Below are positions 6,137 to 10,398 of a stretch of 10,398 bases of DNA, one piece after another; the stretch's first letter is position 1; each line of letters opens with the position of its first letter. A model generated the notes under the pieces. The model worked only from the letters and a program-made list of their open reading frames with translations. It was not told the DNA's origin and searched no databases. A program made the position numbers and the translations under genes. The stretch comes from Gemmatimonadota bacterium (GTDB lineage: Bacteria > Gemmatimonadota > Gemmatimonadetes > Palauibacterales > Palauibacteraceae), in NCBI GenBank assembly GCA_023554435.1, contig JAMJQV010000353.1, positions 1 through 10,398 on the forward strand, written 5' to 3'.

Positions 6137-8796
6137 GAGCCGTCCGTCGCCTCGGCGATATCCAGTGCCGCACGCACCGCGGCTGCAAGCGCGTCCTCGA
6201 CCCGGCCGGTGTCGCCCACTCCACCGCGGGCCAGGTGCGGCTTGCCGCCACCTCCCGAACCAGTGGCGCGACTCGCCGTGCGGACGAGGTCACCCGCCTT
6301 GACGCCGCGCCCAATCCAATCGTCGGTGACCACGGCGACGAACGCACCCTTCTCTTCGTCCCGCGCGCTCACGTGGACGATCGCCGCTCCCGAACCGATC
6401 CTGTCGCGCAACAGGTCGCCGAACGCTCCCGCGTCGGACCCCGCCGGCAACTCGACCGAGCCGCTTGCCAGCCGGCCGCCGGCGGCAAGGTCCACCGCCC
6501 CGTCCACGACGGCAGCCACCACATCCGCTGCGTCCCGGCCGTGCTGCTCTTCCAGGCGTGACTCCAGGACCGCCTTCTCCGCCAGCAGGCCCTCCAGGCG
6601 GCGGGGCAACTCCGCGGCAGGCACCCGGAGCAGTTCGGCAAGTCCGCCGAGCGTGTCCTCCGTCTCGCGTACCCTGCCGTACGCAGCGGGTCCCGTCACC
6701 GCCTCGATTCGGCGAATCCCGGCTGCCACTCCCGTCTCGGACGTGATCTGAAACAACCCGATCTGACCGGTGCTCCGGACATGGCAGCCACCACACAGCT
6801 CGAGGCTGATTCCGGGAACCTCCACGACCCGAACGCGATCGCCGTACTTCTCGCCAAAGAGAGCCATGGCGCCGGAATCCAACGCCTCGCGGTAGTCCCG
6901 CTCTCCGATCTCGAGGGGAGCATTCTCCCACACCCATCGATTCACGGCTTCCTCGATGGTCTGTCGCTCGCTCACGGTCAGCGGACCCGTGTGACTGAAG
7001 TCGAATCGCAGCCGATCCGGCGCGACGAGCGATCCGGCCTGCTGGACGTGGTCCCCCAATTCGGCTCGCAGGGCCGCGTGAAGGAGGTGTGTTGCGGTGT
7101 GATTTCGCTCCGTGTCCCGGCGCGAGGGCTCGTCCAGGATTGCCACTACGGCTTCTGGCGTGGCGGCACCCCCGCCCTCGACCACCTCACCGACGACCAC
7201 CGCCTGTCCGCGATCGTTCTGGACCACGGAGTCCACGACCATCTTCCAGCCCTCGTGACTCACGATACCGCGATCGCTGACCTGACCTCCGGCCTCCGAG
7301 TAGAACGGATTGGTCTCCAGAATCACCGCGTGTGCGGCGCCCAGCGACTCGCCCGCGAGCACGGTCGATTCGACCCGCGTCTGATCGTAGCCCACGAACG
7401 TCTGCTCGCCATCGGCGGTAACCGTTCGGGCGGCGGCCACCAGCTCTTCGCTCAGCTCGGCGGACGGTCCGCCCGAGAGCCGATCCTCTCTCGATCGCTG
7501 GCGCTGTTCCTCGAGAGCGGTGTCGAACCCATCGACGTCGACCTCGTAGCCACGCTCGGCTGCCATCAGCTGGGTCAGATCCAGCGGAAAACCATATGTG
7601 TCGTAGAGTCGGAAGACCTCGGCACCCGGAATCGTGCCCTGGCCCGCCTGGGGAGCCAGCTCGTCGAATCGGCCCATGCCTGCATCGATGGTGGCCAGGA
7701 ACCGTTCTTCCTCGGAGCGCGTAGTGCGGATGAGGTGATCCCGGCGGTGCGCCAGCTGGGGGTACGTATCGGACATCAGGTCGGCAACCACATTGACCAG
7801 CCGATCGAGCGTGGGCTCCCGGCGTCCCAGCAGCCAGGCATATCGGCCCGCGCGCCGCAACACCCGCCGCAGCACATAGCCTCTTCCCTCGTTCGAGGGG
7901 AATACCCCATCCGCCAGCATGAAGGCGACCGCGCGGGCGTGATCGGCCAACACGCGGAACGGGAGACCTTCCTCCCAGTCCGCCGGATCGAGCGAATAGC
8001 GCCGACCGACGACCTCTTCCGCCTCCGCGATGATTGGAAGAAACAGGTCGGTGTGGTAGTTGGTGCGCGTACCCTGCAGGATCGCCGCGATTCGCTCCAG
8101 CCCTGCCCCGGTGTCGATGGAGGGTGCGGGGAGCGGAGTGTCGCCGTCCGCCGACCGTTCGAACTGCATGAAGACCAGGTTCCAGATCTCCATGAACTCG
8201 TCCGCCTCGCCAAGGGCGTTGAATTGCTCCGGAGTGAGGTCGCTGGTGGCGCCCGAAGGTCTCAGGTCGTAGTGGATCTCCGAACACGGTCCACAGGGCC
8301 CGGTCTCGCCCATCTGCCAGAAGTTGTCCTTGTCGCCCAGCCGCAGGACGCGCTCCGCCGGAATTCCTGTGAGCTTTGGCCACAGCTCGGCCGCTTCGTC
8401 ATCCGTGTAGTGGACCGTCGCCCACAAGCGGCCCGGCTCGAGGCCGAGCTCCGACGTGACGAATTCCCAGGCGAACGCGATCGCGTCGCGCTTGAAGTAG
8501 TCGCCGAAGGAGAAATTCCCGAGCATCTCGAAGAAGGTGTGGTGTCGCGCCGTGCGTCCCACTTCCTCGAGATCGTTGTGCTTGCCGCTGACTCGAAGAC
8601 ACTTTTGTGACGTGACGGCGCGTGGCCCCGGACGTTCCGCTTCGCCGACGAATACCCGCTTGAACTGTACCATCCCCGCGTTGACGAAGAGCAGGGTCGG
8701 GTCATCCTCGGGCACCAGCGAACTGCTGGGCATATGCACGTGGCCGTGCCGTTCGAAGTATCGAATGAAACTGGAGCGAGTATCGCTGGCCTTCAT
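6133..8796 (-). CDS. alaS: Alanyl-tRNA synthetase
   Basis: AlaRS attaches alanine to tRNA(Ala) and hydrolyses mischarged Ser- and Gly-tRNA. All domains are present in 887 residues (E. coli 876). The class II catalytic core runs from residue 1 to about 250, with LFVNAGMVQFK (36-46), motif 2 around RHHTFFEMLGNFSFGDYFK (84-102) and motif 3 GAGLERIAAIL (230-240). It is followed by the tRNA-recognition helical domain (with GYVLRRVLRRAGRYA, 306-320). In the editing domain the zinc ligands His566 and His570 (HTATH) and Cys668 and His672 (CGGCH) keep exactly the spacing of E. coli. The C-Ala/DHHA1 domain ends with a glycine-rich loop GSGGGGKPHLARGGVGD (846-862). The ATG at 8796-8794 starts at the family's normal position. 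No Shine-Dalgarno is visible; a small hairpin abuts the start instead. A plausible promoter in the spacer makes alaS the likely first gene of the downstream operon. Confidence 0.98.
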   Translation of the reverse strand: MKASDTRSSFIRYFERHGHVHMPSSSLVPEDDPTLLFVNAGMVQFKRVFVGEAERPGPRAVTSQKCLRVSGKHNDLEEVGRTARHHTFFEMLGNFSFGDYFKRDAIAFAWEFVTSELGLEPGRLWATVHYTDDEAAELWPKLTGIPAERVLRLGDKDNFWQMGETGPCGPCSEIHYDLRPSGATSDLTPEQFNALGEADEFMEIWNLVFMQFERSADGDTPLPAPSIDTGAGLERIAAILQGTRTNYHTDLFLPIIAEAEEVVGRRYSLDPADWEEGLPFRVLADHARAVAFMLADGVFPSNEGRGYVLRRVLRRAGRYAWLLGRREPTLDRLVNVVADLMSDTYPQLAHRRDHLIRTTRSEEERFLATIDAGMGRFDELAPQAGQGTIPGAEVFRLYDTYGFPLDLTQLMAAERGYEVDVDGFDTALEEQRQRSREDRLSGGPSAELSEELVAAARTVTADGEQTFVGYDQTRVESTVLAGESLGAAHAVILETNPFYSEAGGQVSDRGIVSHEGWKMVVDSVVQNDRGQAVVVGEVVEGGGAATPEAVVAILDEPSRRDTERNHTATHLLHAALRAELGDHVQQAGSLVAPDRLRFDFSHTGPLTVSERQTIEEAVNRWVWENAPLEIGERDYREALDSGAMALFGEKYGDRVRVVEVPGISLELCGGCHVRSTGQIGLFQITSETGVAAGIRRIEAVTGPAAYGRVRETEDTLGGLAELLRVPAAELPRRLEGLLAEKAVLESRLEEQHGRDAADVVAAVVDGAVDLAAGGRLASGSVELPAGSDAGAFGDLLRDRIGSGAAIVHVSARDEEKGAFVAVVTDDWIGRGVKAGDLVRTASRATGSGGGGKPHLARGGVGDTGRVEDALAAAVRAALDIAEATDGS

Positions 8797-8797
8797 A

Positions 8798-8815
8798 CCG
8801 TACCGGTCGTATCGG
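8798..8815 (-). other. Hairpin abutting the alaS start codon
   Basis: In the mRNA, CCG-A-UAC (8815-8809) can pair with GUACGG (8803-8798): six base pairs, one bulged A and the five-base loop GACCG. It ends one base before the AUG and occupies the space where a Shine-Dalgarno would normally lie. The pairing is seen directly; any regulatory effect is inferred and the stem is short. Confidence 0.4.
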
Positions 8816-8827
8816 ATGATCGTGTGT

Positions 8828-8847
8828 CGATGCCCGCAATGGGATCG
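8828..8847 (-). other. Second small hairpin in the alaS leader
   Basis: On the minus strand CGAT-CCC pairs with GGG-C-ATCG around an ATTGC loop, giving seven base pairs with one bulged C. It would lie in the 5' untranslated leader if transcription starts near 8854. No U-tract follows, so it is not a terminator. No known T-box or riboswitch elements are recognisable in this short leader. Confidence 0.3.
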
Positions 8848-8860
8848 GAGATATCCGGGT

Positions 8861-8889
8861 AATATGCCGCACGGCCGACGCGCTTACAA
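8861..8889 (-). promoter_or_regulatory. Candidate sigma-70-type promoter for the alaS operon
   Basis: The minus strand has TTGTAA (8889-8884) and CATATT (8866-8861) separated by exactly 17 nt, each matching four of six consensus bases. The -10 lies in the most AT-rich patch of the recX-alaS spacer. Transcription would start near 8854, giving a leader of roughly 55-60 nt. The spacer (8797-8935) is the longest gap in the window, which suits a promoter for the long coupled run downstream. Confidence 0.42.
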
Positions 8890-8935
8890 TCGGTGGAGCA
8901 AGTGGGGTGATCCGTCAGGCAACAGAAGCCGGCTC

Positions 8936-9589
8936 TCACGCCTCTCCGCCGTCCGGCCTGTCCGGTATGAGTTCCAGCACCACCTCGCGGATCGCACCGG
9001 TCCGGAAGCCCCTGCGCCCGAGGAAGGCTGAGAGTCGCCGGCGCGCCGCCGGGGGATCCAGGCTCCGGAGGGAACGGGCCCGGCGGCGGGCGACCTCTCG
9101 CAGGAGGGTCGACTCCGTTACACCTTCCTCGGCCAGCGTCGTCTCGACCGCCCTTTCGGCGGTCTCCCGGTCCACTCCACGCCCCAGCAGTTCCGACACC
9201 AGCCGCGGTCTTCCCCGCGGTTTGAGCCGAATCCGCTCGCGCACGAAGGCCCGTGCATACGCTTCGTCGTTCAGGTAGCCGAGCTCGATGCATCGGTCGA
9301 TCGCCGGATCGGCGTGCCCCGACAGTCCGTGCTTGCCGAGGTAGCGGCGGACCTCTCGACAGGTGCGAGGCCGGTAGGACAGGTAGTGGACCGCCCGCTC
9401 CATGGCCTCGGCATCGCCGGCCTCCTGGGCGAGCGACTCGAGCTCGGCGGTGGACAGCCGGTTGCCGAGTTGCAGCCCCCGGCGTTGACAGAGGTCTCCG
9501 GAGACCCTGAATCGGACGGCCTCGTCCACTTCCAGAACAAAGCCCCCGAGACGTCCGGGGGCCGGTTCCAGAGCCGTCACTACGGGCAT
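8936..9589 (-). CDS. recX: Regulatory protein RecX
   Basis: RecX binds RecA filaments and modulates, usually inhibits, their extension. The 217-residue product matches the longer RecX forms: an N-terminal beta region (VTALEPAPGRLGGFVLEVDEAVRFRV, about 4-29) followed by three-helix repeats, with YLSYRPRTCREVRRYLGKHG (69-88), LGYLNDEAYARAFVRER (103-119), KPRGRPRLVSELLGRGV (123-139) and a last repeat with AFLGRRGF (188-195). ATG at 9589-9587 is chosen because RecX-like sequence (VTALEP) starts right after it; the frame continues upstream to 9649 inside recA but that part is arginine-rich shadow sequence. No Shine-Dalgarno is evident, and the 19-nt gap after recA suggests coupling or low expression. 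A terminator-like hairpin falls within codons 9-16. Confidence 0.92.
   Translation of the reverse strand: MPVVTALEPAPGRLGGFVLEVDEAVRFRVSGDLCQRRGLQLGNRLSTAELESLAQEAGDAEAMERAVHYLSYRPRTCREVRRYLGKHGLSGHADPAIDRCIELGYLNDEAYARAFVRERIRLKPRGRPRLVSELLGRGVDRETAERAVETTLAEEGVTESTLLREVARRRARSLRSLDPPAARRRLSAFLGRRGFRTGAIREVVLELIPDRPDGGEA
9535..9562 (-). terminator. Intrinsic-terminator-like hairpin in the 5' part of recX
   Basis: The minus strand reads GCCCCCG, a seven-base spacer GACGTCT, then CGGGGGC: a perfect 7-bp all-GC stem. It is followed immediately by TTTGTTC. A GC-only stem plus a U-rich tail is the form of a Rho-independent terminator, and it lies about 47 nt after the recA stop codon. It is embedded in coding sequence (APGRLGGFV of RecX), so it might act as a partial attenuator between recA and recX. 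The U-tract is interrupted and short, so efficiency may be low. Confidence 0.45.
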
Positions 9590-9608
9590 GGCGCGGCGGC
9601 GGTTCGGA

Positions 9609-10398
9609 TCAATCCGCCGGAGCGGCCTCGGCGGCGGCCGGGTCTTCACTCGATTCCGCCTCGGATCCGGTCGGAGCGATCATGCCGAGGGCGACCCGAA
9701 GCCGGGTCTCGAGTTCTTCTGCAATATCGGGATTCTCGGCCAGAAACAGCTTGGCGTTCTCCCGGCCCTGGCCGAGTCGGACATCGTCACCGTAGGAGTA
9801 CCAGGCGCCGGAGCGCTTCACCACTCCCTGTTCCTCGCCGATGTCCACGAGGATTCCGTTCCGTCTGATTCCCTGGTTGAACATGATGTCGAACTCGGCC
9901 TGCCGGAACGGAGGAGCACACTTGTTCTTCACCACCTTCACCCGCGTCCGATTCCCCACCTGATCCATGCCATCCTTGATGGAGGCAATCCTGCGGATGT
10001 CCAGGCGCAGCGAAGCATAGAACTTCAGCGCCCGCCCGCCCGAGGTGGTCTCAGGGCTCCCGAACATGACACCGATCTTCTCCCGGATCTGGTTCGTGAA
10101 GATCACCGCCGTGTTGGAGCGACCGATGGCTCCCGTGAGCTTCCTCAAAGCCTGGGACATCAGGCGGGCCTGGAGTCCAACGTGCGAATCTCCCATTTCG
10201 CCCTCGATCTCGGCACGCGGCACCAGGGCGGCGACCGAGTCCACGACCACGACGTCCAGTGCACCGGACCGGACCAGGACCTCGGCGATCTCCAGGGCCT
10301 GCTCGCCCGTGTCCGGCTGGGAGACGAGGAGGTTCTCCACATCGACCCCGAGCTTGGCCGCGTACGCTACGTCGAGCGCGTGCTCGGCATCGACGAAC
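9609..10398 (-). CDS. recA: Recombinase RecA (partial, N-terminus beyond right edge)
   Basis: RecA forms ATP-dependent filaments on single-stranded DNA, catalyses strand exchange and stimulates LexA-type self-cleavage. The window contains 262 residues beginning at FVDAEHALD, equivalent to about residue 92 of E. coli RecA, so the first quarter with the Walker A loop is outside. Visible are the catalytic Glu in DAEH, LLVSQPDTGEQALEI, Walker B DVVVVDS (local 48-54), the L1 region EIEGEMGDSHVGLQAR, NQIREKIG, the L2 DNA-binding loop FGSPETTSGGRALKF (local 112-126) and KVVKNKCAPPFRQAEFDI. GAWYSYG marks the start of the C-terminal domain, which ends in an acidic, Ala-rich tail (SEAESSEDPAAAEAAPAD) typical of the autoregulatory RecA C-terminus. 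Nothing is broken; the truncation is only the window edge. The promoter and any SOS box lie beyond the window. Confidence 0.98.
   Translation of the reverse strand, partial: FVDAEHALDVAYAAKLGVDVENLLVSQPDTGEQALEIAEVLVRSGALDVVVVDSVAALVPRAEIEGEMGDSHVGLQARLMSQALRKLTGAIGRSNTAVIFTNQIREKIGVMFGSPETTSGGRALKFYASLRLDIRRIASIKDGMDQVGNRTRVKVVKNKCAPPFRQAEFDIMFNQGIRRNGILVDIGEEQGVVKRSGAWYSYGDDVRLGQGRENAKLFLAENPDIAEELETRLRVALGMIAPTGSEAESSEDPAAAEAAPAD

Noticed and set aside
6465..6488. GC-rich inverted repeat inside alaS
   Set aside because: It has a bulge, no U-tract, and falls in Gly/Ala codons where such symmetry arises easily; nothing suggests function.
6781..8610. 609-codon open frame on the plus strand opposite alaS
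   Set aside because: It lies entirely within alaS, whose domains and catalytic residues are intact. The plus-strand translation has no recognisable domain; long antisense frames are expected at high GC.
9590..9649. N-terminal extension of recX to 9649
   Set aside because: The extra 20 residues are Arg/Pro-rich and overlap the recA tail; RecX similarity begins at the ATG at 9589.
1..10398. CRISPR arrays, insertion sequences, tRNA genes, toxin-antitoxin or defence genes
   Set aside because: No regularly spaced repeats, transposase motifs, cloverleaf-like sequences or recognisable defence proteins were seen; the region is housekeeping throughout.

Overview
The window is a dense, GC-rich bacterial chromosome segment in which every supported gene lies on the minus strand, so transcription runs from high to low coordinates. 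The content is mostly housekeeping: DNA repair, tRNA charging and maturation, ribosome rescue and cofactor synthesis, plus two genes of surface-carbohydrate type. A complete phosphoheptose isomerase (GmhA) points to a Gram-negative cell envelope. The gene content and protein style resemble Gemmatimonadota or a similar high-GC phylum, but this is an impression and not a demonstrated placement. There are no mobile elements, CRISPR arrays, rRNA or tRNA genes, and no gap without a gene exceeds about 140 bases.

Layout in the direction of transcription. The 3' two-thirds of recA enters at the right edge (9609-10398), followed after 19 nt by recX (8936-9589). A 139-nt spacer (8797-8935) holds a plausible promoter and two small leader hairpins in front of alaS (6133-8796). 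From alaS onward the genes are locked together by stop/start overlaps: alaS > unknown 121-aa protein (ATGA) > CpsB/YwqE-type PHP phosphatase (TTGA) > gmhA (1-nt gap) > cca (GTGA) > rarA (ATGA) > hflX (about 35-nt overlap with the preferred start). An 85-nt spacer then precedes pdxJ, which runs off the left edge (1-313).

Functional picture. recA and recX form the classical recombinase/modulator pair; a GC-only hairpin with a U-rich tail early in recX may limit readthrough. alaS and cca both act on tRNA (alanine charging; CCA end synthesis or repair), hflX splits or rescues stalled ribosomes, and rarA acts at stalled replication forks, so the alaS-hflX run is mainly an information-processing operon. 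The PHP phosphatase and gmhA are the outsiders: such proteins normally belong to capsule/exopolysaccharide and ADP-heptose loci, yet neither a tyrosine kinase nor other heptose genes are visible here.

I found no convincing previously undescribed system. The points most worth a second look are the unknown 121-aa protein, the PHP phosphatase-gmhA pair inside a tRNA operon, the terminator-like hairpin inside recX, and the alaS leader, which lacks a Shine-Dalgarno sequence.
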